64,000 bases of DNA from Pectobacterium carotovorum (GCF_033898505.1 NZ_JAXAFK010000005.1:124001-188000); one strand, 5' to 3'; counted from the first letter of the stretch, positions 40,582 to 49,791 are shown. Notes: generated from the sequence alone by a model not told the origin. Numbers and translations: made by a program.

Positions 40582-42297
40582 TCAAGAAGCACTATCGCTA
40601 ACAAATGGAGCGATATAGCGCTGATAACGTGATTCTTTCAGCTGTTGCAGGTCGACCAGCACCAGGCCGTCGATGCAGTTATTGAAATCGGGGTCGATGC
40701 CGAAGTCAATAAACCGCACGCCTCCCGGTTCACACAGCTCCGAATACTGCTTGTAGAGCGTGGGGATCGCGCAGCCCATGTTGCTGAGCATGCTTTTCAA
40801 CCTTGTGAGATCCTGCTGGTAGTCCGTTCCTTCAAACTGTTTCAGCACGTCAGGCAGCGAGGCCGGATACGGGCGACGCGACGTTGCCAGCGGCTGGTCG
40901 GGCGTGAAGTGCAGGCGGTAAAACGCAACCAGCAAATCGCGGGCATTTGACGGTAGGGTTCCGGAAAGCGACACCGGACCGAACAGGTAGCGGTGTTCCG
41001 GGTAACGCGCCAGATAGGCACCAATGCCTAGCCAGAGATAATCCAGCCCGCGCTTACCCCAATATTTGGGCTGAATGAAACTGCGCCCCAGCTCAATGCC
41101 CGACGCCAGTATCGGATCCATTTCGTCACCGTACTGGAACAGGCTGTGGCTATAGAGACCGCTTTTCCCTTTTTCGGCGATCAGACTTGCCGTCGAGACA
41201 AAGCGATAGGCACCGACAATCTCCAGTTCGCGCTCGTCCCACAGGATTAGGTGCAAATAATCATCATCATAGCTGTCCAGATCGCGGCGTTGCCCTGAGC
41301 CTTCGCCCACGGCCCGGAAGGCGATTTCGCGCAGGCGTCCGAGTTCGCGCAACAGCGGCACGTAATCTTCTTCACCGCGACGATACAGATAGACAATCTT
41401 GCCATCCGGTGTGGTGCCCAGCGTTTCACACTCTGACAGCGCGCGCTTCAGCAGCACGCGGTCTTCGGCCAGCGCAATGGGTTTTTCACCGGTAAAACAG
41501 CCGGGCTTTCCTTGTCCCAGACGATAAACGTGACGTCGGAAACGGGCCGCCAGATCGTTAGCGTTCCACTCGCCCTGACTCCAGGACGCGTAGGGAATTC
41601 TGGCACCGATACGCAGCTTGAGGGTTTGGTCGCGCTGACCAAACATTTCTCTCACCAGCAAGAGGGTGGATAGCGGGCGATAAACCATGGAGGAGAGATA
41701 AAACAGCGCGCTGTTGCGTCCGCCGATATGAATCGGGACCACAGGCGCGCGGGCTTTGCTCGCCATGCGGATAAAACCATTATGCCAGTGACCGTCGCGA
41801 ATCCCTTGCAGGCTGACGCGTGAAACCTCGCCCGCCGGGAAGACGATGATCGCGCCGTCTCCTTCCAAATGCTGCTGGATGGCGTTGACCTGTTGGCGTT
41901 TGGTACGGTTATTGAAATTATCGACGGAAAAAAACAGATTTTTGAGCGGGGCGACATAAGAGAGTAGCTGGCTGGCGACGATGCGGACATCGGGCCTGAC
42001 GCTGGCGACGGTGCGCAGTAGCGCCAAACCGTCCAGTGAGCCAATCGGGTGGTTGGCAACCAACACCACCGGCCCCTGACTGGGGATATTTTCTAAATCC
42101 CCTTCGACCATTTCACAATTGAAGTTGAAGTAATCAAGAATCTGCTCAACCAGATCCAAGCCTTTCAAATGTGGGTAACGCCGGGCAAATTGCTGCATTT
42201 CATTTTCAAATAGCAGAGAACGCAAAACCGTTTTCTGCCAGGGTGGCGTATGGCGATGCGGGGCAAGATCTTGCAGAATGGCGTCTAAGCTAAACAT
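40582..42297 (-). CDS. olsF: bifunctional acyltransferase, OlsF-like ornithine lipid synthase
   Basis: The 571-residue fusion has an N-terminal glycerolphosphate-acyltransferase-like domain (about 30-270) with block I ANHPIGSLDG (81-90) and IVFPAGEVSR (151-160), and a C-terminal OlsB/GNAT-like acyltransferase domain (about 280-500) with REIAFRAVGEGSGQRRDLDSYDDDYLHLILWDERELEIVGAYRF. This domain order is that of OlsF of Serratia, which N-acylates ornithine (C-terminal part) and then O-acylates it (N-terminal part). The name rests on that architecture. A Pho-box-like site lies 45 bp upstream, fitting phosphate-starvation control. The start follows CGGAGAACGATTT. Confidence 0.72.
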   Translation of the reverse strand: MFSLDAILQDLAPHRHTPPWQKTVLRSLLFENEMQQFARRYPHLKGLDLVEQILDYFNFNCEMVEGDLENIPSQGPVVLVANHPIGSLDGLALLRTVASVRPDVRIVASQLLSYVAPLKNLFFSVDNFNNRTKRQQVNAIQQHLEGDGAIIVFPAGEVSRVSLQGIRDGHWHNGFIRMASKARAPVVPIHIGGRNSALFYLSSMVYRPLSTLLLVREMFGQRDQTLKLRIGARIPYASWSQGEWNANDLAARFRRHVYRLGQGKPGCFTGEKPIALAEDRVLLKRALSECETLGTTPDGKIVYLYRRGEEDYVPLLRELGRLREIAFRAVGEGSGQRRDLDSYDDDYLHLILWDERELEIVGAYRFVSTASLIAEKGKSGLYSHSLFQYGDEMDPILASGIELGRSFIQPKYWGKRGLDYLWLGIGAYLARYPEHRYLFGPVSLSGTLPSNARDLLVAFYRLHFTPDQPLATSRRPYPASLPDVLKQFEGTDYQQDLTRLKSMLSNMGCAIPTLYKQYSELCEPGGVRFIDFGIDPDFNNCIDGLVLVDLQQLKESRYQRYIAPFVSDSAS

Positions 42298-42342
42298 AAA
42301 TCGTTCTCCGTAGCTCTCCGTGGCTAAAAGTACGGGATAGAA

Positions 42343-42360
42343 ATGACATATTTATGTCTG
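42343..42360 (-). promoter_or_regulatory. Pho box-like site upstream of olsF
   Basis: Read on the minus strand, CAGACATAAATATGTCAT resembles the Pho box CTGTCATAWAWCTGTCAY, with 5 of 7 matches in the first repeat and 6 of 7 in the second. It also contains the inverted repeat GACAT...ATGTC, so another dimeric regulator is possible. Confidence 0.5.
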
Positions 42361-42471
42361 TTGATAGATTATTAGCCAAAACTGTAAATCTGTGTAATGA
42401 ACGCGTGATTTTTTCGGGCGAGGGATATCGAAGCATGTTGTACGCACTAAGAGCCTAACGGGGTTAATGAC

Positions 42472-42948
42472 TTGAAAACCAACCTGATTACCCGCGAGGG
42501 GTATGACAAACTGCGGGCAGAGCATGATCATCTCTGGAATGTAAAACGCCCGGAAATTACGAAAATTGTCTCTTGGGCAGCTAGCCTGGGGGATCGTTCA
42601 GAAAATGCAGACTACACCTATAACAAGCGTTTATTGCGCCAGATCGACAGGCGTGTTCGTTACCTGAGAAAATGCCTGACGGAATTGAAAATCGTTGATT
42701 ATTCGCCGCAGCAGGATGGCAGCGTATTTTTTGGCGCCTGGGTCGAGATCGAAAATGAGCAGGGTGATGTGAAGCGTTTTCGGATTGTCGGCCCGGACGA
42801 GATCTACGGCGACAATAAAGACTATATTTCGATCGATTCCCCGATGGCGCGCGCTATGCTGAAAAAAGCGGTTGATGAGGAATTCACCGTGAATACGCCA
42901 GACGGCCCGCGTGAGTGGTTCGTCAATTCCATTGATTACGTTAAGTAA
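42472..42948 (+). CDS. greB: transcription elongation factor GreB
   Basis: Rescues backtracked RNA polymerase by stimulating transcript cleavage. The 158 residues match E. coli GreB: an N-terminal coiled coil with tip acidic residues (WAASLGDRSENADYTYNKRLLRQIDRRVRYL) and a C-terminal FKBP-like domain (VFFGAWVEIENEQGDVKRFRIVGPDEIY, DYISIDSPMARAMLKKAVDEE). The start is TTG at 42472, giving the family N-terminus MKTNLITREGYDKL; GGGG lies upstream. Relative to tex and ompR it is inverted compared with E. coli. Confidence 0.96.
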   Translation: MKTNLITREGYDKLRAEHDHLWNVKRPEITKIVSWAASLGDRSENADYTYNKRLLRQIDRRVRYLRKCLTELKIVDYSPQQDGSVFFGAWVEIENEQGDVKRFRIVGPDEIYGDNKDYISIDSPMARAMLKKAVDEEFTVNTPDGPREWFVNSIDYVK

Positions 42949-42954
42949 TAAGCC

Positions 42955-42998
42955 GCCCGGTAGCGACACATCGATGAAATGCATGTGGCACACCGGGC
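42955..42998. terminator. hairpin between convergent greB and the CitE-like gene
   Basis: GCCCGGT (42955-42961) pairs with ACCGGGC (42992-42998), with inner CACAT/ATGTG pairing. No T run follows, so termination is likely but not certain. Confidence 0.5.
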
Positions 42999-43028
42999 AA
43001 GTGCACGTTAGCCCTAATGGGAAGGTTC

Positions 43029-43910
43029 TTAGTCATCTATATTTTTCGTCCGCAGCAGCTGTCTGGCCTGCTCAATAACGGGTAAATCCACCATCTCGCC
43101 GTTTATCTGGAAAGCGTAGCTGTGTTCGGCCGCTTTCAGAACCTGCTTTGCCCAGTCTATTTTGCTGCGATCCGTTGCGAATGCCTGCTGAACGGCATCG
43201 ATCTGTGAAGGGTGAATACAGAGTTTGGCCGAGAAGCCGAGCGAGCGCGCATGTAATGCGTCGGCTAACACCCGGTCATGATGTGTGAAGTCAGGGTTGA
43301 CGCAATCTATTGGCGGGGGCAAATCGGCCAGTCTCGAAGCCACGACAATACGGCTTCTGGCATACAGCAAGGCATGCAGAGATTGATCGCAATGAATATC
43401 AAGTGAGAAATCCAGTGAACCAAATGCGACTCTTTCTACTCCTGCCGCACAAATTTCTTCTGCATTATGCAACCCGCGTGCGGTTTCAATAATCGCAATA
43501 ATATTCACGTTTCCCAATCTATTACGATTTATCATTTCCCGTGCTTCATTCAGCATTTCTGCTGATTCTATTTTAGGTAAAACAATTTCCCATGTGACTA
43601 TTTTATGTTTGGATAGTACGTTATTTCTTAATTTCTCTTTATTGTTGAGTTTATTCAGAAACTCGATGTCTTCACTGAATTCCATTGAACCAAACTTGTT
43701 TAAACGTATATATCTTTTGCAATTTATTTCAGAGACGGGAGTATCGTTTTTATCCCACTGGATAATATTTTCTCTGGCTTGGTTTTTCTCATCAGGATGA
43801 ACAGCATCTTCTAAATCAAATATCACGGCATCGGCCCCGCAACTGACGGCATGTTGAAAGCGGTGGGGCGCATTACCAGGCACAAAGAGATAGGTTTTAG
43901 CGTGTTCCAT
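43029..43910 (-). CDS. CitE/HpcH-family C-C lyase of the siderophore locus
   Basis: The 293-residue TIM-barrel protein of the citrate-lyase-beta family shows KTYLFVPGNAPHRFQHAVSCGADAVIFDLEDAVHPDEK, VLPKIESAEML, IIAIIETARGLHNAEEICAAG, VAFGSLDFSLDI and LGFSAKLCIHPSQID. It lacks the citrate lyase alpha and gamma partners, so it acts alone on a CoA thioester or 2-oxoacid. It is divergent from the siderophore synthetase over a shared 250-bp promoter region. In staphyloferrin B loci an aldolase-superfamily protein, SbnG, makes citrate; an analogous supply role here is inference. The middle of the gene is A+T-rich. AAGGAGAGCAGC precedes the ATG. Confidence 0.8.
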   Translation of the reverse strand: MEHAKTYLFVPGNAPHRFQHAVSCGADAVIFDLEDAVHPDEKNQARENIIQWDKNDTPVSEINCKRYIRLNKFGSMEFSEDIEFLNKLNNKEKLRNNVLSKHKIVTWEIVLPKIESAEMLNEAREMINRNRLGNVNIIAIIETARGLHNAEEICAAGVERVAFGSLDFSLDIHCDQSLHALLYARSRIVVASRLADLPPPIDCVNPDFTHHDRVLADALHARSLGFSAKLCIHPSQIDAVQQAFATDRSKIDWAKQVLKAAEHSYAFQINGEMVDLPVIEQARQLLRTKNIDD

Positions 43911-43944
43911 GCTGCTCTCCTTTTGTTAATTAATTGATTAAAAG

Positions 43945-43973
43945 ACATTTTATTAAAATGTAACTAATTAGTT
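43945..43973. promoter_or_regulatory. two adjacent perfect palindromes in the siderophore promoter
   Basis: ACATTTTA-T-TAAAATGT (43945-43961) and, directly next, AACTAATTAGTT (43962-43973). Both lie in the divergent region between the CitE-like gene and the siderophore synthetase. They look like operators; the regulator is unknown. Confidence 0.55.
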
Positions 43974-43974
43974 G

Positions 43975-43997
43975 CGAATAAGAATGATACCTATTTA
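43975..43997. promoter_or_regulatory. possible Fur box
   Basis: The segment around AATAAGAATGATACCTATT has the AATGAT core and partial symmetry of a Fur box (about 11 of 19 consensus matches). It lies in the divergent siderophore promoter, where Fur control is expected, next to TTTACA and TTGACA elements that could be -35 boxes. The match alone is weak. Confidence 0.4.
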
Positions 43998-44160
43998 CAT
44001 TGACATTGGTGATATGCTAGCTTTCCGTTCATTATTTTTCAATCCATCTATCACGACATTTTTATTAAGTTTCGGGATGTGTTAACCCGAGCTTTAATGA
44101 CACCCTTTTATACGTTACTGCAATCAATTTTTACTTGTTTTATCGGTATGAGGAGTGGTT

Positions 44161-46062
44161 ATGAATATCAAGGCTGACGACGTTAAACACAGGGATATAC
44201 ATCGGAATGCAGATGATTTTCTCTCTGATTATTCAAATAAAAATGCGTTAAGGCGATTGATTCGCTGCTTTTTCGCAGAAGGGATTTTGAATAAAAATGA
44301 CCTGAATTTTATTGAGGGTAATTCCAGGGGTGCAACGCTGACTTTGCGGGGTAGTAAAGGTGTATTGAAATTTGATGATATTTCCCCAGCACCGGCAAAC
44401 ACATATATTAATAATGGAAATATTTATCTCATTAATTCAGATGGCACCTCTTTTCCCGTCACCAGTCACGAACGGCTGATTGATTTACTTCGCGATAATT
44501 TCGATTTTCTCCCTGAAGAGAGCGGCATCAGCGGCCTGAAAAAAGATGTGGGTAACAGTATTCGTAATGATACCAATGCCCGGCGCTATCGCTGCCGATG
44601 GCGTGCTGAGGTGGCTGATGCCATGCAGCGGGACGGGCAGAACCATTTCACACAGTGGCTGCGTCGGCAGTTAAGCATTCGCGATGCTGCCATGCTTCTC
44701 GATCAGTGGGGTTCGCTGGAAGGGCATCCCTACTATCCGACCTGGAAATCCCGCCCTGGACTGAGTGACGAAGACGTCCAAAAGCTATCACCCGAATTCA
44801 ATGCCCGCGTACCGCTGCGTATTACCGCGCTGCGCCGCGATATGGCATATGTCGAATGTATGCCGCACGTCGATGATTTTCATCAGTGGTTTGCTCAGGC
44901 GTTCCCCGCGCTCTGGCAGGACTGGAAGCAGCGCCTGAATCAACAGGGATTGGATGAGACGCAGTGGCTCCCGCTGCCCATCCACAGCTGGCATCTGGAA
45001 AACTGGGTGAAATCTCACTATGCGGATGAGATCGCCGAAGGGATTCTACTGACCGATGGTCCCGATCTCATCACGCTGCCGGGTATGTCGTTCCGTACCG
45101 TTTTGCCCGTTGAACCGCCTGCGTCCCCCTTCATCAAACTGCCTGTCGCCATCTGGATGACCAGCGAAATGCGCAGCCTACAGGCGAAATCCATCCACAT
45201 GGGGCCACGTATCAGCACCATTATCGAAGCGATTCTGGCGCAGGAAGGTGGGTTCGAGCAGCGGCTGGAGTTTTTCCGCGAAGAGGCGGCGTTCCACTAC
45301 AAGCACGCGGTTCATCAGGATGATGCGCCGGGCAAACACCTCTCCGTCGTGTTCCGCGATGCACATGCCTATGAACGCTCGGATGGCGCGCTACCCGTGA
45401 CCGTCGCCACGCTGTTTACGGCGTTGCCTCATCGCGACCAGCCGCTGTTCACCGAGTTGGTCACGCTGTCCGGGCTTGGCCCCGAAGCGTGGTTCCGCCA
45501 ATACGTGCGTGCCGTGACCCGGCCTGTCATCGCTATCTATTTGCTGTACGGCATCGGGCTGGAAGCGCACCAGCAGAACAGCCAGATCCTCTTTTCATCT
45601 GAAGGCGTCGCGCAGGGATTATTAATCCGCGATTTCGGCGACGGGCGTACCTACGCGCCGCTGCTGCGTCAGGGCGGCTATCACCTGCAACCTTACGTTT
45701 GGCCCGGCATTCTGCCCACGGTGTTTGAAGGCGATATCGAGCCAGTGAGGATGTTTGTCGTCGATGCCTGTTTTGTCAGCCACCTGCATGAACTGGCGCT
45801 GGCGCTCAGTGCGGAATATGGCTTTGCCGATGCCCGGCTGTGGCAGGTGATGAAAGAGGAAACGGCTGCGGCGTTTGACGCAGTGAAGTCGCGCGTTGAC
45901 GGCGAACTGTGGCAGACCGAACGCGACATGTTTTTGACCCAGCCCTGGTACACGCGCTCGCTGCTGCGCATGCACATCCAGGAATACCGCGACTACCGGA
46001 TTCAGCACGGTCTGAGCAATCCCTTCCTCACGGCAGGGGAAGAAACCCGCATCGGATCGTGA
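44161..46062 (+). CDS. NRPS-independent siderophore synthetase (IucA/IucC family)
   Basis: ATP-dependent ligase joining a polycarboxylate such as citrate to an amine or alcohol via an acyl-adenylate. The 633-residue protein shows the NIS core: LPIHSWHLENW, FRTVLPVEPPASPFIKLPVAIWMTSEMRSLQAKSIHMGPR (from about 315), KHAVHQDDAPGKHLSVVFRD (from 381), GIGLEAHQQNSQILF (around 468) and GLLIRDFGDGR, followed by the FhuF-like iron-transporter part. It is the only NIS synthetase in the locus. AGGAG sits five bases before the ATG. The first 130 codons are markedly A+T-rich compared with the rest, suggesting mosaic origin. Confidence 0.92.
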   Translation: MNIKADDVKHRDIHRNADDFLSDYSNKNALRRLIRCFFAEGILNKNDLNFIEGNSRGATLTLRGSKGVLKFDDISPAPANTYINNGNIYLINSDGTSFPVTSHERLIDLLRDNFDFLPEESGISGLKKDVGNSIRNDTNARRYRCRWRAEVADAMQRDGQNHFTQWLRRQLSIRDAAMLLDQWGSLEGHPYYPTWKSRPGLSDEDVQKLSPEFNARVPLRITALRRDMAYVECMPHVDDFHQWFAQAFPALWQDWKQRLNQQGLDETQWLPLPIHSWHLENWVKSHYADEIAEGILLTDGPDLITLPGMSFRTVLPVEPPASPFIKLPVAIWMTSEMRSLQAKSIHMGPRISTIIEAILAQEGGFEQRLEFFREEAAFHYKHAVHQDDAPGKHLSVVFRDAHAYERSDGALPVTVATLFTALPHRDQPLFTELVTLSGLGPEAWFRQYVRAVTRPVIAIYLLYGIGLEAHQQNSQILFSSEGVAQGLLIRDFGDGRTYAPLLRQGGYHLQPYVWPGILPTVFEGDIEPVRMFVVDACFVSHLHELALALSAEYGFADARLWQVMKEETAAAFDAVKSRVDGELWQTERDMFLTQPWYTRSLLRMHIQEYRDYRIQHGLSNPFLTAGEETRIGS

Positions 46063-46070
46063 TGTATGGC

Positions 46071-46114
46071 GATGCTCCCGCCTCACCGGCTGAAAACACG
46101 GGAGCATCTTTTTT
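46071..46114 (+). terminator. strong terminator inside the siderophore operon
   Basis: GATGCTCCCG (46071-46080) pairs perfectly with CGGGAGCATC (46099-46108), followed by TTTTTT. It lies 9 bp after the synthetase stop and 33 bp before the receptor gene, so it would cut or dampen transcription into the receptor and downstream biosynthetic genes. Confidence 0.85.
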
Positions 46115-46146
46115 CACTCCTCATTTTGAGATGGATAACTTAGTTG

Positions 46147-48333
46147 ATGAACGCCAGGAAGAACTTCACTCCACCTACCGGGAAAACGCGTTTTCCTATT
46201 CCCTCCGCGTTGGCCATCGCCGTAACGGCTGTGCTAAGCGGCATCGCGATACCCGCGCAGGCTGAAACGGGCGAGCGCGATGATTCCACTATCGTGGTTG
46301 AAGCCAAAAATGCGGAAGCCGTACAGGGGCTGGTGGCGGGCGGCATGTCGGCGCGATCGTCCAGTACCGGGCTGTTGGGCAAAAAGGACGTGATGGATAC
46401 GCCGTTTAACGTCAGCAACGTGACCTCATCGTTTATTGAAAACAAACAGGCGCAAACGCTGGGGCAGGTGGTGGCTCATGACGCCTCGGTGCGGGTGAGC
46501 AGTTCTCAGGGCGGTCTGTTGGATTCTTATTACATCCGCGGTTTTCCACTCAATGAAGGAAACCTGAGCGACATCGCCATGAACGGCGTCTACGGTGTTG
46601 CGCCCAACTATCAGCTGATGACCGACTACATCGAGCGAGTGGAAGTGCTGAAAGGACCGTCGGCGCTGCTGTATGGGCTGTCGCCGAACAGCAGCGTGGG
46701 TGGCGTGATTAATGCCGTCACCAAACGCCCGACCACCGTCGGCAATCTGACCCGACTGACCACCAGTTGGCAGTCTGATTCTCAACTCACGCAGCATGCG
46801 GATATTTCCCGCGTCTATGCGCTGGAGAACAACAACCTGCTCGGCATTCGTTTTAATGGTAACTATGGCTATGGCGATACGGTGTGGGACGGCAGCGACA
46901 AGCGCACGCAGGTCGGCGCGCTGGGGCTGGATTTCTCGTCAGAACGTTTCCGCGCCACGCTGGATCTCATCACTCAGCACCTGAAAACCCGGGCACCGTC
47001 GCGTCCTTATTCGTTTGCGGCCGGTGTGACCGTGCCCGACGCGCCGGATGGCAACACCAACATCTCCCAGCCGTGGGGATTCTGGCATTCCAAAGACCAG
47101 TCGGTACTGCTGCATACCGAATACGATCTGGCGGATAACGTCACCTGGTTTACCGATCTCGGCGGTTCCAGCGCACACGTGAGCCGACTGTCGGAGCAGG
47201 TGCCGCAGGTGATTAATAACAACGGCGACATTCGTTCCGGCGTGGGGAATTATCGCTTTACCACCAGTCGTTACAATTTCGCGACCGGCGTTCGCGCAGA
47301 TGTGGAAACCGGATCGGTCACTCATAAGCTGTCGGCCCAGACCAGCTACTATCGCGATCGTCAGGCCAGCGCCAGCAGAGCGGGAACGGCAATTGATTCA
47401 AATATTTATAACCCTGTCTCTGCGCCAGCACAGGATATCGCCGCGCCGTCGAGTATCTACAAACGTTCGTCCACCGCGCTATCCGGCATCGCGCTGGCGG
47501 ATACGCTTGGCTTCTGGAACGATGCGCTGCAAGTGACGGGTGGGCTACGGTATCAGCAGATCAACTCGGATAACTTCGCAGCGCCAGATGGCGGAGCGCG
47601 CTCTTCTTATGACAAGAGCGCAATCACCCCGATGCTCGGGGTGATTGTTAAACCCTGGCAGCACATCTCGCTCTATGCCAACTACATTGAGGGGCTGAGT
47701 AAAGGGGACGTGGCCCCCACGACGGCGAGCAATGCGGGGCAGGTACTGTCGCCGTATAAGAGCAAGCAGTACGAAGCTGGGGTGAAAGTGGATGCGCTGG
47801 GGACGATTTCCACGCTGAGTGTCTTCCAGATTACCAAGCCGAGCGGCGCGCTGGTTAACGGCACATTTGTTGATGCCAACGAGCAGCGCAATCGGGGTAT
47901 CGAGCTGGATGTGGTTGGTTCACCGCTAGAAGATCTGCGTCTGACCGGTGGCGTGATGCTGCTGGATGCCGAGCTAACCAAAAGCGTGACGCCGGGGGCG
48001 CAGGGCAAGCGCGCGCCGGGCACATCGCGTTTTCAGGCTAACGCTGGCGTGGAATATGACCTGCCGTTCCTGCGCGATCTGACGCTCAATGCCAACGTCA
48101 CCCATAACGGGAAGCAGAACGTCAACACCATCAATACCCAATCTATTCCTTCCTGGACCACCGTTGATTTCGGCGCGCGCTACAAGACGCGAATCTACAA
48201 CGCGCCCACCACGTTCCGTGCGGATGTACTCAACGCCTTTGACCGCAATTACTGGTCTGGCGTGACATCGTTCAGCACGGTATCGCAAGGAACGCCGCGG
48301 ACGCTGATGCTGTCCGTTGCGGTTGATTTCTAA
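46147..48333 (+). CDS. TonB-dependent siderophore receptor
   Basis: Outer-membrane gated channel, 728 residues. A signal peptide ends IAIPAQA; the TonB box DSTIVVEA follows within ten residues. The plug domain (about 60-190; GQVVAHDASVRVSS, YYIRGFPLNEGNLSDIAMNGVYG, IERVEVLKGPSALLYGLSPNSSVGGVINAVTKRP) precedes a 22-strand barrel ending in the canonical terminal Phe (LSVAVDF). It is of the ferrichrome/hydroxamate-carboxylate receptor type with no sigma-regulator signalling extension. TTG at 46144 is a possible alternative start. It presumably imports the siderophore made by the neighbouring genes. Confidence 0.93.
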   Translation: MNARKNFTPPTGKTRFPIPSALAIAVTAVLSGIAIPAQAETGERDDSTIVVEAKNAEAVQGLVAGGMSARSSSTGLLGKKDVMDTPFNVSNVTSSFIENKQAQTLGQVVAHDASVRVSSSQGGLLDSYYIRGFPLNEGNLSDIAMNGVYGVAPNYQLMTDYIERVEVLKGPSALLYGLSPNSSVGGVINAVTKRPTTVGNLTRLTTSWQSDSQLTQHADISRVYALENNNLLGIRFNGNYGYGDTVWDGSDKRTQVGALGLDFSSERFRATLDLITQHLKTRAPSRPYSFAAGVTVPDAPDGNTNISQPWGFWHSKDQSVLLHTEYDLADNVTWFTDLGGSSAHVSRLSEQVPQVINNNGDIRSGVGNYRFTTSRYNFATGVRADVETGSVTHKLSAQTSYYRDRQASASRAGTAIDSNIYNPVSAPAQDIAAPSSIYKRSSTALSGIALADTLGFWNDALQVTGGLRYQQINSDNFAAPDGGARSSYDKSAITPMLGVIVKPWQHISLYANYIEGLSKGDVAPTTASNAGQVLSPYKSKQYEAGVKVDALGTISTLSVFQITKPSGALVNGTFVDANEQRNRGIELDVVGSPLEDLRLTGGVMLLDAELTKSVTPGAQGKRAPGTSRFQANAGVEYDLPFLRDLTLNANVTHNGKQNVNTINTQSIPSWTTVDFGARYKTRIYNAPTTFRADVLNAFDRNYWSGVTSFSTVSQGTPRTLMLSVAVDF

Positions 48334-48374
48334 GGATAGGCATTTTTCAGGAACCGAACGTTAAGGAGATAGCG

Positions 48375-49778
48375 ATGAGCAACCTGTTTAGCTTTGCCGC
48401 AGTGTCTTCCCCCTCTGTCGCACAGGCCCACTGGCCTGAGAGACTGACGCCTTATCTGGATAGTGAGATTGAGCAGTTTCTTTTCAACTCGCCGCAAAGG
48501 CTGTCATGGCTGGTTGAGCAGTATGGGTCGCCGCTGAATATTGTCTGGCCGCACACAGTTGCCAACAATATCGCGGCATTGCGAACCGTGTTGCAGCGTC
48601 ATGATGTGGACTGCCGTCTGTACTACGGTGCCAAGGTGAACAAATCACCGGGGCTGGTACAGGCGGCCGTTAACGCGGGCGTCGGCGTGGATGTTTCCAG
48701 CTTACAGGAACTGAAAGATGCACTGCGGGCAGGCTGTGACGGCATGCGGCTGTGCGCCACCGGTCCGGCGAAGACGCGCGAATTCCTGACGGAGCTGGTT
48801 TATCACCGCGCGCTTATCGTGCTGGATTCGCCGGAAGAGTTCGACGAGCTGCTCGCGCTGGCGGATTTGCTGCGCGTGACGGAGCCGGTGCGGGTTTTGC
48901 TGCGCTATCGCCCGTCGTTCGCTCAGGCCAGCCGGTTTGGCATGCTGGCTGATGAGATCGCTATTTGCCTGGAGACGTTGGGTGCCAGACTGAATGCGCT
49001 TCATCTGGAGGGCTTCCATTTCCATCTGAGCGGCTATGAGCCCGACACCCGCGTGGCCGCATTGGCTGAGGTGCTGCCGTTGCTGGAGCGAGCGCGCTCA
49101 AAGGGATTACAGCCCGCCATTATTGATATCGGCGGGGGATTGCCGATTCAATATCTTCCGGCTTCGCGCTATCAGGATTATTTGGCAAAGCAGAATGGGG
49201 CAGACTACCGCCACGGTCAGGTGCCGACCTCGTTTTATCCGTATGGTGGCGAGCGTTCGGCAACTGACTATCTTGAGGCATTTCTGTCAGCCTCAATCGG
49301 GGAGAAACGCGTGGCAGACGTACTCAAGCAGCACGGCCTGATTCTGGCGATAGAGCCGGGACGTAGTCTGGCTGACCAAAGTGCGATTACGGTGTTTCGC
49401 GTCACGCGCACGCGCCGCCAGCCGGATGGCAACCACGTCGTGTTTGTGGAAGGGAGTAGTTTCAGCGCGTGTGAAACCTGGTTTAACTCTGAGTTTTTGA
49501 TTGATCCTCTGCATGTTTTTTCCGTCAAAAAAGACACACGTCCGGTGCCGGGCAAGGCCTGGATCGCCGGACACAGCTGTCTGGACGACGATGTCATTAC
49601 GAACCGATTGATTCATTTTCGAACCGTGCCGCAGCCAGGTGATTTACTGATTTACGCGAATACGGCGGGATACCAGATGGACCTGCTGGAGAACGCGTTT
49701 CATCGACATCCGCTGCCTGCGCGCTTGTGTGCGTTCAAAGGTAAGAAAGGTGAGCTGATTTTTTCCAGTGATAACTGA
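48375..49778 (+). CDS. PLP-dependent decarboxylase, SbnH/LysA-like
   Basis: The 467-residue fold-III (alanine racemase type) decarboxylase carries the PLP lysine at residue 87 (RLYYGAKVNKSPGLVQAAVNAG), then GVDVSSLQEL, EGFHFHLSGYE, IIDIGGGLPIQY, ILAIEPGRSL and the dimer-interface Cys region AGHSCLDDDVI. In staphyloferrin B synthesis SbnH decarboxylates a citryl-diaminopropionate intermediate to the ethylenediamine form; in rhizoferrin-type clusters a related enzyme makes the diamine. AAGGAGATAGCG precedes the ATG, and the next gene follows after 13 bp. Confidence 0.88.
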   Translation: MSNLFSFAAVSSPSVAQAHWPERLTPYLDSEIEQFLFNSPQRLSWLVEQYGSPLNIVWPHTVANNIAALRTVLQRHDVDCRLYYGAKVNKSPGLVQAAVNAGVGVDVSSLQELKDALRAGCDGMRLCATGPAKTREFLTELVYHRALIVLDSPEEFDELLALADLLRVTEPVRVLLRYRPSFAQASRFGMLADEIAICLETLGARLNALHLEGFHFHLSGYEPDTRVAALAEVLPLLERARSKGLQPAIIDIGGGLPIQYLPASRYQDYLAKQNGADYRHGQVPTSFYPYGGERSATDYLEAFLSASIGEKRVADVLKQHGLILAIEPGRSLADQSAITVFRVTRTRRQPDGNHVVFVEGSSFSACETWFNSEFLIDPLHVFSVKKDTRPVPGKAWIAGHSCLDDDVITNRLIHFRTVPQPGDLLIYANTAGYQMDLLENAFHRHPLPARLCAFKGKKGELIFSSDN

Positions 49779-49791
49779 ATGGAGCAGAACC

